Assembly: GCA_020975725.1 (NCBI GenBank)
Contig: QXJR01000007.1
Coordinates: 1-64,000 of the forward strand
Origin: Picocystis sp. L7
Lineage: Eukaryota > Chlorophyta > Picocystophyceae > Picocystales > Picocystaceae
Direction of reading: 5' to 3'
DNA: 64,000 nucleotides
The first letter of the stretch is position 1, and each line of letters begins with the position of its first letter. A program made the position numbers and the translations under genes. Of this stretch, positions 1-10,200 are shown piece after piece. The notes below the pieces were generated by a model. It ran no database searches. It was not told the DNA's origin and worked only from the letters and a program-made list of their open reading frames with translations.

Positions 1-812
1 GAAACTCGGCAGACAGGCCTTTCGAAGCCTCCGGAGACAGGTGGAGGCCTCGTCCCGACCCTTCCTCCCATTCCGAGGCCGCGAAGGGACCTCCTGCTGC
101 CCGGCGACGCCTCGGTCCCTTGGCCGCTGGGAGGTCGCGCAGGAGGGAGAGGGTAGACAGCGGTGAAAACGCTGGCAGTCAGGCGTCGGGATGATTGCGT
201 CTTGGATCCTTTATCAATCGTAGATTTAGGCATCGTGGGCGCCTAGAAGACTCGTCGGAGTGATTTTGGAAGAATTGGTCGTGCGTCCGAAGGGGTCGGG
301 GTTGTTCCGACAGCTCGTTCGCACAGTACCCGAGGGGTTCACGAAAGTAGGAATGCCCCCCTTTTTCTCTCAGTCTTCGTCTCATTCGCGCTCCTGAATA
401 CCCCCTTTGGTTCCGTCATCGTGATTGGTCCGAAGTCGGATGTCGTCCTCGGCGGGCATGGATACTTGTCCGGGATGTCCACTGGTAAAATCTGCTACCC
501 AAGGCATTTCCTTTACAGTCCCCGCTGAGTCGCCCCAAGTATCGGGATTCCTTGCTTCTGAACCCAAATCGAGGGACAGAGCTTGGGAGGACCGCGAACT
601 TTTGCAGCCGAACAGGGGACGGGAATCCCGGGTCTTAGTGTCGGAATTACACATTCTTACCGTACCGAGTTTCGGGGGCTTCGATACGGCTCCTCTCAAA
701 TACGGGGAAGGTGTCCCGTGGGGGCAGTTTTGTCCCGTGGGGGCAGACCCCAATTCGACCCCTAATCCCTGTTTCGGCACGGGCATTTTGGGGTACCCCT
801 GGGCAGAGGCGA
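1..812. repeat. Dispersed ~800-bp repeat, copy 1 (cut by window start)
   Basis: This block is nearly identical to 3,311-4,112 in the same orientation; both end in the same GC-rich text just before position ~800/4,100. It carries short open frames on both strands that exist in both copies but match no family I know, so I read it as non-coding. A short GC-rich unit (GTCCCGTGGGGGCAG) occurs twice in a row near 711-748. The left edge runs off the window, so its true length is unknown. Confidence 0.8.
23..138. repeat. 116-bp unit, copy 1 of 3
   Basis: A 116-bp stretch beginning CGAAGCCTC and ending in GGGAGGTCG is found here, at 3,147-3,262 and at 3,334-3,449. The last two lie close together, so part of the larger repeat has been tandemly duplicated at the right-hand copy. 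No coding function is seen. Confidence 0.75.
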
Positions 813-1147
813 CCAGGGGTACCCTGGGCAGAGGCGACCAGGGGTACCCTGGGCAGAGGCGACCAGGGGTACCCTGGGCAGAGGCGACCAGGGGTACCCT
901 GGGCAGAGGCGACCAGGGGTACCCTGGGCAGAGGCGACCAGGGGTACCCCTGGGCAGAGGCGACCAGGGGTACCCCTGGGCAGAGGCGACCAGGGGTACC
1001 CCTGGGCAGAGGCGACCAGGGGTACCCCTGGGCAGAGGCGACCAGGGGTACCCCTGGGCAGAGGCGACCAGGGGTACCCCTGGGCAGAGGCGACCAGGGG
1101 TACCCTGGGCAGAGGCGACCAGGGGTACCCCTGGGCAGAGGCGACCA
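790..1147. repeat. Minisatellite, 14 units of 25/26 bp
   Basis: Fourteen head-to-tail units, eight of 26 bp and six of 25 bp, add exactly to 358 bp. Units differ only by one C in the run after GGGGTAC; each includes the KpnI-type palindrome GGGGTACCCC (or its one-base-shorter form) and GGGCAGAGGCGACCA. Because 25 and 26 are not multiples of three, long open frames appear across it on both strands, and these are artefacts. There are no unique spacers, so it is not a CRISPR. The homologous repeat at 3,311-4,112 has only the first half-unit (GGGGTACCCCTGG), so the array expanded in one copy. Confidence 0.95.
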
Positions 1148-1600
1148 GGGGTAGCGTCGGAAGTCGTCTTACGCAGCGGCTTGGCGCGAGCAAGTGCGAC
1201 TCTTTGCCAAGTCGAATATCCAGGTTTTGCTCATGCTTACCTGTGCGACGCATGCCAAGCACGTGAGATGACACGCTTTCGCCGACGGAGTAAAAAGAGG
1301 ACTTGAACGAACTCGCGGGCGCGCGCGACGTGCCCACGTCCTCTCACCATCGCTCGCGGCGTTGAATACCCCCCTTCCCCTCCGAAACTCACTCGAGGAC
1401 CCTCCCCTCCCGGACCGCCCCGTTTCCAATGCCCCCCTTTTGTCCCGCGCCCCGAAATCCACCAATCAGAAGCAAGTCCTAAACCATTACCCCCCCCCAA
1501 TCGCAATCGCAAAAACTGTCTACCTTTCCAACTTGAAGATAATGGCAGCCAAGCTCCCTGGCTTCATGTCTGGAGTCTTGTCCACTTCTATCAAGTGACT
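1148..1600. repeat. GC-rich dispersed repeat, no gene
   Basis: The stretch 1,337-1,525 is similar to 26,880-27,066 (same order of blocks: a GTTGAATACCC block, a GAAATCCACCAATCA block and a TCGCAATCGCAAAA block followed by GTCTACC). I see no coding gene. It ends where the Ty3 gag fragment begins. Confidence 0.55.
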
Positions 1601-2425
1601 CTAATGCTTGTAAAGGGCTTGCTGGAGATGAGTAGGTAGACCGTGCTGGAGGCGCGCTGAAATGTCGTGATCGGTGAGCGGCCAGCAAACTGGAGACTCG
1701 CTTGCATTCACTACAAAGCTCAACTGGACAAGCCTGTTTAAGTAATGCAAAGCATTCTCTGATTTTCTCATTCTTGTAGTATGAAACTCTCTCCAGGCCT
1801 CAGGGCCTGGATCGTGATTCTGGAATGTCTTCTTTAGGTATGTATAAAGGTCTTCAACTGATTTCGGACCCTCAGGGTCACGCATAATCAGGTTTTGTAC
1901 CATGGATTTGGCTGTTCCAGCTAACGCTTGGTTGATGGCCAGCACAAGTTGTTCTTTCGGGCGATCATAAGCATAAGCTTGGCACCAACATGAGACATCT
2001 CTGATCCAATAAGTAAGAGCATAGGGGTTATCATCTAGTTCTTCACCGGTGAACTTTTCTGGCTTTTCAAGAGAAACTTTCTGGATATTCTTCGAGTTGA
2101 GAAGGGAAGTTCCATAAAGGCTAGTAAGGCGTGGAAGGCCATTCTCTTCCGGAGAGGCAAACGGTTGTTGTGGAGCTTCGTCCTCCATTTCTTCATCTGA
2201 TTTGTTGATAACTTCACAGCCCTCTCCTTCTTCATCTTCATTAGAGAAGACAGCTGGAAGAGCTTCGAGCTGGGCTTCTAGCTCGGCAACCTTTTCGGCA
2301 AGGGACGTCTGTTCGTTCCTCTCCCTTTCTAGTTCTTGCCGGAGAGTACCAATACGAGTAGTTGGTTCATTCTCCTCCATGAGATCACGAATCTACAGCC
2401 CTCCTTCAAGGCCTAGCTTCGACAG
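1601..2425 (-). mobile_element. Ty3/gypsy gag fragment (Ty3-E), truncated element
   Basis: An open frame of 259 codons is closely similar to the Gag of Ty3-C and Ty3-D in this window: a coiled-coil N-terminus rich in Glu and Arg (residues ~1-50), then the Gag core with the shared blocks SLEKPEKFTG, NPYALTYW and DPGPEAWREFHTTRM. Gag forms the intracellular virus-like particle that packages element RNA. The frame lies directly beside an LTR at 2,426-3,045, the usual order for a minus-strand element. Nothing of pol follows to the left, so only the 5' LTR and part of gag remain. A fossil fragment. Confidence 0.85.
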
Positions 2426-3045
2426 TGTTGCACAACGGTAATAAGCGTCCGTGAAGGTATAGACGAGGACTCTTGAGGAGGGGTTGTCCTTTTTCTTCTT
2501 CGCAACCCTCGAAGGGAGTGATGGAGGCAGTTGCGAAGCCGTTTACCGCTCTCGCAAGCTTCAGCAAAACGCGAAGGAAACGACCGATGGACGTGTTGTT
2601 GGTTCCTCGAACGTCTATTCAAACAAGTGGGCCGCTTCCCTTTTTCTCTCCCTCCTTCGTAGAGAACGAGTGGTGGAAATTGCTCTTCTTATCCGCCCAA
2701 CAAGCGGTTGGGGATCCACGTGGGTCCCCGCGTCCCCATCGGACGGTCCTGGGACCGTATGGCTTCCAACCTTATCCGGTCACCACAACATTCCACCACT
2801 AGATGTGGTTGTAGAAGATTCGCCCCGACTGGGTCCGGTTTTGTGTCTCGATTAGTACGGGAGGGTTAACCCGGATCCCGTGAGCTGATTCCTTTTGAGC
2901 CCCAGTCCTGAAAGGAAGGACTGAACATCCTGTCGAGACCCTCGAGGCCATAGGCGGGTCACCACTTCCCAAGGGGAGGATCTTTGCGCTATTCGCTGTA
3001 AGTGTCACTGCAAATTTCCGTAATATAGTCACTACTGGTGTTACA
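2426..3045 (-). mobile_element. LTR of Ty3-E (5' LTR in element orientation)
   Basis: On the plus strand it begins TGTTGCAC next to gag and ends GGTGTTACA, giving TG..CA ends. The inner end holds GCGTCCGTGA, the reverse complement of the CACGGACGC motif found near the inner end of the other Ty3 LTRs. No second LTR or target duplication was identified. Confidence 0.6.
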
Positions 3046-3096
3046 TCTTGTTAGGGCCTCCTTCTAGGGAGGGAGGCCCCTGCCTGCTGCTTCATC

Positions 3097-3146
3097 CTCC
3101 AAGGCACGTGTGTGAGTGTCCAAAACTCACGGACGCTTTTGCAACA
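3097..3146 (+). mobile_element. 50-bp LTR tip (Ty3-C-like)
   Basis: The segment ending GGACGCTTTTGCAACA is the reverse complement of the first ~50 bp of the Ty3-C LTR at 19,069 and 26,092. It is an isolated LTR end next to the 116-bp unit. The rest of 3,046-3,310 holds no gene. Confidence 0.7.
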
Positions 3147-3262
3147 CGAAGCCTCCGGAGACAGGTGGAGGCCTCGTCTCGACCCTGCCTGCCATTCCGA
3201 GGCCGCGAAGGGACCTCCTGCTGCCCGACGACGCCTCGGTCCCTTGGCCGCTGGGAGGTCGT
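3147..3262. repeat. 116-bp unit, copy 2 of 3
   Basis: Same unit as 23-138 and 3,334-3,449. It stands just outside the right-hand ~800-bp repeat, separated from copy 3 by about 70 bp of unrelated text. Confidence 0.7.
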
Positions 3263-3310
3263 CCACCCGGAGGACCCCTTCCAATTGCGTCGTTTCGAGG
3301 AAAATGAATC

Positions 3311-4112
3311 CGAAACTCGGCAGACAGGCCTTTCGAAGCCTCTGGAGACAGGTGGAGGCCTCGTCCCGACCCTGCCTGCCATTCCGAGGCCACGAAAGGA
3401 CCTCCTGCTGCCCGACGACGCCTCGGTCCCTTGGCCGCTGGGAGGTCGTGCAGGAGGGAGAGGGTAGACAGCGCTGAAAACGCTGGCAGTCAGGCGTTGG
3501 GATGATTGCGTCTTGGAGCCTTTATCGTTCGTAAATTCAGGCATCGTGGGCGCTTGGAAGACTCGTCGGAGTGATTTTGGACGAATTGGTCGTGCGTCCG
3601 AAGGGGTCGGGGTTGTTCCGACAGCTCGTTCACGCAGTACCCGAGGGGTTCACGAAAGTAGGAATGCCCCCCTTTTTCTCTCTGTCTTCGTCTCATTCGC
3701 GCTCGTGAATACCCCCTTTGGTTCCTTCATCGTGATTGGTCCGAAGTCGGATGTCGTCCTCGGCGGGCATGGATACTTGCTCGGGATGTCCAATGGCAAA
3801 ATCTGCTACCCAAGGCATTTCCTTTACAATCCCCGCTGAGTCGCCCCAAGTATCGGGATTCCTTGCTTCTGAACCCAAATCGAGGGACAGAGCTTGTGAG
3901 GACCGCGAACTTTTGCAGCCGAACAGGGGACGGGAATCCCGGGTCATAGTGTCGGAATTACACATTCTTACCGTACCGAGTTTCGAGGGCTTCGATACGG
4001 CTCCTCTCAAACACGGGGAAGGTGTCCCGTGGGGGCAGTTTTGTCCCGTGGGGGCAGACCCCAATTCGACCCCTAATCCCTGTTTCGGCACGGGCATTTT
4101 GGGGTACCCCTG
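3311..4112. repeat. Dispersed ~800-bp repeat, copy 2
   Basis: Direct copy of 1-812 with scattered substitutions. It contains the third 116-bp unit (3,334-3,449) and ends in GGGGTACCCCTGG, the seed of the minisatellite, without expansion. The following 4,113-4,205 is the 3' flank of the DUF285 gene. Confidence 0.8.
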
Positions 4113-4205
4113 GAAGCGGAGGGTTTGGCGGTCGGAACCCGACAAAGAAGAGGATGCTGGAGGCCGCCTCACCAAGTTTGATACTTCCCACTCACATCGG
4201 ACGGA

Positions 4206-6116
4206 TCAGTTGCATGCGACTCCCCAGGCAGGCTGCTTTGAAGTCTGGCCGCTGAATCCACTATTCAGATCAAAGTTGAGTGGCTTAGAAGAAATCTGTG
4301 ACACACACCAACTGGACAGGTTTTGGTCAAAGTTTTGAGCACCTTCAAACATAGCAATCATATCAGTCACACTACTGGTAATCCAGCTTTGGATATCTTG
4401 GTTGAAGCTGCTGGCCCCGTTGAACATGGACTGCATGTTGTTCACCGAGCTGGTGTTCCAGTCTCCGATGTCTTGGTCGAAGCTGCTGGCCGCATTGAAC
4501 ATATTAAACATGTTGGCCACCTGGCTGGTGTTCCACCTCCCGATGTCTCCGTTGAAGTTGGTTGCCATCCAGAACATTCCATACATGGTGGTCACCTGGC
4601 TGGTGTCCCAGCTCCCGATGTCTTGGTTGAAGCTGTTGGCGCCTTCGAACATGCTTTGCATGTTTGTCACCTTGCCTGTGTTCCAGTCGCCAATGTCTTG
4701 GTTGAAGCTGCTGGCCGCGTTGAACATGGACTGCATGTTGGTCACCAAACTGGTGTTCCAGTCTCCGATGTCTTGGTCGAAGCTGCTGGCCGCATTGAAC
4801 ATATTAAACATGTTGGTCACGCTGCTGGTGTCCCAGCTCCCAATGTCTTGGTTGAAGCTGTTGGCGTCTTCGAACATGCTTCTCATGGTGGTCACGCTGC
4901 TGGTGTTCCAACTGCTGATGTTTTGGTTGAAGTTAGTGGCACCACCAAACATCCATCGCATGTCCGTCACCTTGCCTGTGTTCCAGCCGCCAATGTCTTG
5001 GTTGAATTTACCCTGCCAAAACATCGAGATCATGTTTGTCACTTGGCTGGTGTCCCATTTGCCAATGTATTTATCAAAGCTGATGGCGTCTTCGAACATG
5101 CCTCCCATTTGTGTCACCTGGCTAGTATCCCAATCGCCGATGTCTTGGTCGAAGCTGCTGGCCTGGAGGAACATTGCAAGCATGTTGGTCACGCTGCTGG
5201 TGTTCCAACTGCTGATGTTTTGGTTGAAGTTAGTGGCACCACCAAACATCCAACTCATGTCCGTCACCTTGCCTGTGTTCCAGCCGCCAATGTCTTGGTT
5301 GAATTTACCCTGCCAAAACATCGAGTTCATGTCTGTCACTTGGCTGGTGTCCCATTCGCCAATGTATTTATCAAAGCTGATGGCTTCTTCGAACATGCCT
5401 CCCATTTGTGTCACCTGGCTAGTATCCCAATCGCCGATGTCTTGGTCGAAGCTGCTGGCCCGTAAGAACATGGCAGCCATGGTGGTCACGCTGCTGGTGT
5501 TCCAATCGCCGATGTCTTGGTTGAAGTTAGTGGCACTATCGAACATCCATTGCATGTCCGTCACCTTGCTCGTGTTCCAGCCGCCAATGTTTTGGTTGAA
5601 GTTACTCTGCCAAAACATTGATTTCATGCTGGTCACCTGGCTGGTGTCCCAATTGCCAATGCTTTTATCAAAGCTTGTGGCTTTCTGGAGCATTCGAGAC
5701 ATGTCGGTCACGCTACTGGTGTCCCAATCGCCGATGTCTTGGTTGAAGTTAGTGGCAGAATCGAACATTAGGTGCATGGTGGTCACCTGGCTGGTGTCCC
5801 AGCTGCCGATAGACTGATTGAAACTGCTTTTTGAACTGAACAGTTGACTCATGTCCGTGATCCCGGTCGTGCACGTACGGGCGAGTTCGGGATTGTTCTC
5901 ATCATCATTGATCAAGGCATCCAGGTCGGCTCTGTCGCGTTTGATGTAGGTTATCCCGTCCACCACCCCGATGTCGCCCACGGCCGCTTCGGGACACCGC
6001 ACGGTCACTCCGTTCGGGTCCAAAAAGAAAGGATCCGGGCTATCTCCTGCGAAGGCTTGTTGGAGGCCCGTTCCACTGAGCAAGAAGAGGGCCAGGAACG
6101 AGGAAGACGTGGCCAT
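4206..6116 (-). CDS. Secreted BspA-like / DUF285 repeat protein, 636 aa
   Basis: The protein starts with a clear signal peptide (residues 1-~23, hydrophobic [10 protein letters not shown] core, A-F-A-G cleavage region) and a short Cys-containing N-domain (VTVRCPEA). About 21 repeats of ~25 residues follow, consensus W-D/N-T-S-x-V-T-x-M-x-x-M-F-x-x-A-x-x-F-N/D-Q-D-I-G, the hallmark of the DUF285 (PF03382) family of surface proteins first known from mycoplasmas and common in several algae. A C-terminal cap with two Cys (SSWCV and GVACN) ends it. There is no membrane anchor, so secretion or cell-surface placement is inferred. One block of four repeats (99 aa, 297 bp) is duplicated in tandem (starts near 4,900 and 5,197). 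The start at 6,116 is chosen because the signal peptide follows immediately. No introns are needed. Binding partner unknown. Confidence 0.93.
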   Translation of the reverse strand: MATSSSFLALFLLSGTGLQQAFAGDSPDPFFLDPNGVTVRCPEAAVGDIGVVDGITYIKRDRADLDALINDDENNPELARTCTTGITDMSQLFSSKSSFNQSIGSWDTSQVTTMHLMFDSATNFNQDIGDWDTSSVTDMSRMLQKATSFDKSIGNWDTSQVTSMKSMFWQSNFNQNIGGWNTSKVTDMQWMFDSATNFNQDIGDWNTSSVTTMAAMFLRASSFDQDIGDWDTSQVTQMGGMFEEAISFDKYIGEWDTSQVTDMNSMFWQGKFNQDIGGWNTGKVTDMSWMFGGATNFNQNISSWNTSSVTNMLAMFLQASSFDQDIGDWDTSQVTQMGGMFEDAISFDKYIGKWDTSQVTNMISMFWQGKFNQDIGGWNTGKVTDMRWMFGGATNFNQNISSWNTSSVTTMRSMFEDANSFNQDIGSWDTSSVTNMFNMFNAASSFDQDIGDWNTSLVTNMQSMFNAASSFNQDIGDWNTGKVTNMQSMFEGANSFNQDIGSWDTSQVTTMYGMFWMATNFNGDIGRWNTSQVANMFNMFNAASSFDQDIGDWNTSSVNNMQSMFNGASSFNQDIQSWITSSVTDMIAMFEGAQNFDQNLSSWCVSQISSKPLNFDLNSGFSGQTSKQPAWGVACN

Positions 6117-7214
6117 GGCTGTCGCGTGTCCCCACCGAACCTACCTGCGCTTCTTCGACGAGGCAACTTGTGGGCGGCAGGGAGATGGTGGAAGTGAGGA
6201 GACAGGCGGATGGATTCGTCGCCAGTAGGCGGAAGAAGACTTCCACATTCCTTCACAACCCTTGCGGCTGGGAGGGAGGGAGAGGGAACGTGACGCGGAG
6301 AGAGACCCCGATGGATCGAAGGTGGGGTCGGGGGTGGGGCGCCCCAGTTCGAGGATAGGTATGCGCTGTCCTCCCCACTTTCCCCCCGAAGGACAGGGAT
6401 TGACCGTGTTGGGGAACAGAAGGAAGGAGGGGGACTACTCGCGGTCCGTCGGACCAGAAGGGTGGATGGGTCCGGGGTGGGGGTGCCGTTGCCATTGCCT
6501 TCGGGGCGAGCGGGGGAAGAACCTGCGGCTGTGATGCGTTTGTCAGACGGTGGGAACGGAAAAGATCCCGTTCTGCGTTCTGCTTCACCCCCTCGGTCGG
6601 TTCAGGAAAGGGGTCGCTTCTTTTTCCCTCCGATCCACGCACCACAACCTTTTCGATGGATCCCGATTCTGTCGGGTCCCTTGAATGGATTCCGTTCCAC
6701 AGTCCGGGATTTCGCTCTCCCTGGCCTGTATTTTTCCTGCTTCAACATCCGTACCAATGAGGAAGGGAGTGAAAGGGTGCGAAGGTGGGAGGGTGACGTC
6801 CCCGCCCCCTCATCACAGAATCGGGGCGCCCCAGGCAAGACCGTTGGTTCGAAAAGATCTGCGTCCTCTCCTCCCTATGCACCTGTCCCCACCCGCCCCG
6901 CTTTTGTACGATCGGAGAAGGAGCCGCGGGGGGCCCAACCACCTGGCTCCCTTCTCGTGGACCACGAATACGACCCCTTCCTCTGACTCCTTCCCCACAA
7001 GGTTTCCTCGTGGACAGGATCCAGTCCGCCGCCACCCTCCATCGGATCGGGGCGCCCCGTCCCGGAGACCCCGCTGTCCTCCCCTTCGTTCTTCGCCTCT
7101 CTTTCTCTGTCGACCATGGATTCCTTTTGTCAATTTACCCCACGCGTCCGTGAGGCATCGAACCAGAATGGACGGCTGGGCCAGGTGCACGCGACTGCGC
7201 AGTTGGCCGCCAGC
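6117..7214. promoter_or_regulatory. Shared intergenic region between divergent DUF285 genes
   Basis: The two DUF285 genes point away from this 1.1-kb GC-rich stretch, so it should hold both promoters. The perfect palindrome GGGGCGCCCC occurs three times, at 6,336-6,345, 6,823-6,832 and 7,049-7,058, the last two both preceded by ATCGG or ATCGG-like text. No TATA box or coding region stands out; open frames on both strands match nothing I recognise. A regulatory role for the palindromes is inference only. Confidence 0.4.
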
Positions 7215-7861
7215 ATGACCCTTTCGTCCTTCCACCTGGCCCTCTTCTTGCTCTGTGGAACAAGCTCCAACAAGCCTTCGCAGGAGATGAGCCGGAACGT
7301 TTTTTTCTGGCCGACAACGGCGTGACCGTACGGTGTCCCGATGCGACCGAGGGCGACACAGGCGTGGTGGAAGGCGAAACCTACACCAAACGGACCCGGG
7401 ACCAGCTCAGGACTCTTATCGACAATGACCAAGCGGACGAACAGATCCGTCTGACCTGCACGAGCGGGATCACCGACGTGAGCGATTTGTTCTTTGGGGC
7501 CGGCAGCTTCAACCAAGACATCGACAGTTGGGACACCAGCAGTGTGACCAACATGTTCTGGATGTTCTATTTCGCTAGCGACTTCAACCAAGACATTGGG
7601 AGCTGGAAGACCAGCCTAGTGACTGACATGCAGGGGATGTTCATATCTGCCAGCAGCTTCAACCAAGACATCGGGAGCTGGAACACCAGCAAGGTGACCG
7701 ACATGGGGGGCATGTTCATTGGGGCTAGCAGCTTCGATCAAGACCTTTCTGGTTGGTGTATAGACCAGATCTCTAGTGAACCAGACACATTTAACTTCAA
7801 TGCACTGTTCGCCAGCGACTCAGCAAAACAGCCACTGTGGGGCACTTGCCCCACACCTTGA
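7215..7861 (+). pseudogene. Short DUF285 paralogue, frameshifted in the signal peptide
   Basis: This is a compact relative of the 636-aa protein at 4,206-6,116. The start codon at 7,215 opens a matching signal peptide ([11 protein letters not shown]), but after about 16 codons the frame must shift by one base to reach the rest: compared with the long paralogue, one base is lacking near 7,260-7,270 (GGAACAAGCTCC against GGAACGGGCCTCC). The downstream frame (to the TGA at 7,859-7,861) has the same N-domain (VTVRCPDA, then a Y-x-K-R segment), about four DUF285 repeats and the C-terminal cap ([10 protein letters not shown] ... LWGTC). Without the shift the product would stop after 36 residues. 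A sequencing error or a tiny intron could also explain it; otherwise it is a recent pseudogene. Confidence 0.8.
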
Positions 7862-8700
7862 TCAATGTGCATGGACAGTAGGATTCGAGTGACATGTGCT
7901 TCACTTTCCTCGTTTTCCACAGGCCTGTCATCCCTCCATTGCTCAGCTTTTGCCTAACCAAGTTGAAATACCAAGTGTAATAGTGTTATCTTCATTGTGT
8001 CTTGAATGCAACCCCACTCAAAGAGAATAGCATTGGGTCTCCTACAATCAGATAAGGAACTACTTCATGACCAATGCAACCATTACGGGGTCCGAGTTTG
8101 CATATGCTGGCATTATAGAACGACCCATCGAATATTGGAACACCTGCTGGGAGACCATAAGCAAGCAAATGTTGCAAAATGTGACCAGCTTCGAACATGA
8201 CACCAAAGGACGGGACACTTAGGGTGGAGACGCGTGTCTTGAGAGCGCGCCCAGGTTGTACCTATAACAAGTACTTGGGTAATCCCTTGATACCTTAGTC
8301 CTAGTCTTGGATCACCATTTTTAGGTGTTAGTCAATTGGCTCTACCTTGGTACAATCATGATGGTTCACTCGAGTCACCCTACTTCGGAAAAGGTACTTC
8401 CATCCCAGGTGGTTTTGAGCCATTTGAAGGGACCGAAGGAAGTGGGTCACAACCCACAGAAAGTATAGGTATGTAGCATGTAGTGCATGGAACTGTAGCA
8501 CTATACCCCACCTGATGTACTCTAGTGGAGTGTTAGAAGGGACGGGTAGAGAGAAGTGCGGACGCTTGTTGCTGTGTTGGACTCGTGAGCCTATGAGAAG
8601 ACATGAAGAGCACGGCAATTGGAACCGTTGGAACACACGTACAGTCAAACTTGGAAACTGGTTCATGACTCGCACGCTCGTGAGTTGAACTGTTATACCA
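7862..8700. other. No gene seen
   Basis: This stretch follows the short DUF285 gene. Open frames are short and unrecognised on both strands, and no repeat of it was noticed elsewhere in the window. Confidence 0.4.
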
Positions 8701-8712
8701 GGTAGTGAATTA

Positions 8713-8976
8713 TTGGTAATAATTATCGATCTCTCTCACCCAAATCCCATTGAGAAAGAATATTCGGTCAACACTATTTCGGTCGAAATCCCCGATTTCC
8801 CTTACAGGAAACCCGTTCTGATCCGGGGCAACCTTCGTGTACTAGAGGAATTCTTTTTTCGGGAAAATGAAACATCGGGCCTCGACATTCACGGATTTGT
8901 CCGTTGCCCCAAATTTTCTGAACCCCGATATGTCAAAAATCCCCCTTTTGGGGCTAAAGAAGAACAATGGATTTGA
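8713..8976. mobile_element. LTR-like fragment with the CCCGTTCTGATC module
   Basis: The text around 8,785-8,830 (ATCCCCGA-type block, TTACAGGAAACCCGTTCTGA, then CGGGG) matches modules inside LTRs at 11,930-11,975, 19,570-19,615, 26,580-26,625 and 28,480-28,520. The 87-codon open frame over it is probably incidental. Boundaries not resolved. Confidence 0.45.
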
Positions 8977-9319
8977 GCGTCCTCCGTGAGTCACAAAGAC
9001 GTGACCAATGTTTGTCCTACACATTCGATGATATGGTGTGCTTATCCTGTTGCATGCTTTGAGCAATCGAGCGTCCGTGAGCTGGTGACAACGGACTCCG
9101 AGATACTTGGCCGGACTCAACTTCGGGAAAGAAGGCGGGAAGCGATCACCACGGGACATGATGCCGCAAAGAAAAGGGAGGGTGCTCAAGCCAATGCGGG
9201 TTGTTCCACTCTCGACCTTTGGAGGGCGAGAAAAGCGGTCGTATACACTTGGACTGTTGTGGTTGGATGGCTTGGGGCAGGTTGTGAAGCGACAGGAGGT
9301 CGTACAACAGCCCAAGTTT

Positions 9320-9810
9320 TGTTACAAAGCGTCCGTGAAGGACGTTGGACACACGGTTTGCTCCTGGAAACTTCGACCCCTCACGAAATGGAGGGGGTTT
9401 CTTCTTCTTTGGGGCGGCGCACTTCTCGTTGGCGAGAGCGGCGTCCGTCCCCTTCTTGGCTCGGTGGTGCCTCCTTCGGCACTTGGAGAGACTTGGAGCG
9501 CTGCTTCTCAGGCGCGGAAAGTGCTGATGGCTCGCGAAAATCCGTGGGAGAGGCGCCGTGGACGTCGTGGGGTCAAGCAAGTTCTCATCTACTACATGCT
9601 AGGGAGGTCCCCTTAAGAGCCTCCCCTTGAAGGTTGAGGGGCTCGTACGTAGCCCCCTCAACTGAATTGCAGCGGCTGATGGTCACGTGTTGCTTACGTC
9701 ATCCATCGGACGGCCAAGATTCAGCTCCTAAGCCGATTGAATCTTCCACGCAACATCTCCACCCTTCGTACCCCCTTCTCGAATCTTCGAGGGGATTCGG
9801 CCCGGGGGGG
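9320..9810 (-). mobile_element. Reverse-oriented LTR fragment related to the Ty3-D LTR
   Basis: On the plus strand it starts TGTTACAAAGCGTCCGTG, the reverse complement of the end of the Ty3-D LTR (39,260). Further blocks appear in the same order as in the reversed Ty3-D LTR: GTTTTGCTC-like text, GGTCAAGCAAGTTCTC, a CCCCTTAAGAGCC block and CATCGGACGG. The similarity is diffuse, so this is an older relative. The far end was not located. Confidence 0.5.
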
Positions 9811-9834
9811 TCTGTTGAAAGCGGGTCTTCTTCC

Positions 9835-10200
9835 CTCTGGTAAATTTCTGCAGTGTTCACTGTTGTGAACCTGTTGTGATTTAGTTGGTGGGGTTTCTTT
9901 CTCTCCCTCCGTACGTTCACTTCTTGATCCGGTGTGGCGTTACGTCGACGATGTTGTCCGTCACGTGTTCGAGAGCTGCTCGTGGAGCTCGATGGAGGAA
10001 GAAGGCACGTTGTTGATCTCGTGTCAGGTTCTAAGTTCTATTACAGGCAAGGTGTCGCGCTCCTTATATAGTCGCGTAGGTTCGTTTGTCCAATGGTTTA
10101 TCATTGGTCTACTTTGCTGTGGTTGACACGAGTTTGTTGGGCTCAGTTGTTTGTTCCTCGGACGCACAGTTTGTTCCGTCCCATGAAACGTTTGTCGGCC
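9835..10200. repeat. Dispersed repeat shared with 63,640-64,000
   Basis: A ~360-bp block in the same orientation as the window's right end, for example ACGTTCACTTCTTGATCCGG, a TTGTTGATC block, GTTTGTCCAATGG and CGTTTGTCGG. It includes a TATATAGTC stretch at ~10,066 that could be an LTR core promoter. It probably belongs to an LTR. The stretch 10,200-10,570 holds no recognisable gene. Confidence 0.6.

Noticed and set aside
790-1147. CRISPR array
   Set aside because: Units are contiguous with no unique spacers, and the context is eukaryotic.
425-1337. Frames of 147-293 codons on both strands through the minisatellite
   Set aside because: They arise from the stop-free 25/26-bp unit and differ between frames only by phase; there is no matching frame in the unexpanded copy.
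4323-5817. Long plus-strand frames (380 and 471 codons) opposite the DUF285 gene
   Set aside because: They are antisense shadows of a 75-bp coding repeat; a repeat whose length is a multiple of three keeps other frames open too.
9107-9616. 169-codon plus-strand frame as a gene
   Set aside because: It runs across the reverse-oriented LTR-like fragment starting at 9,320 and has no domain pattern.
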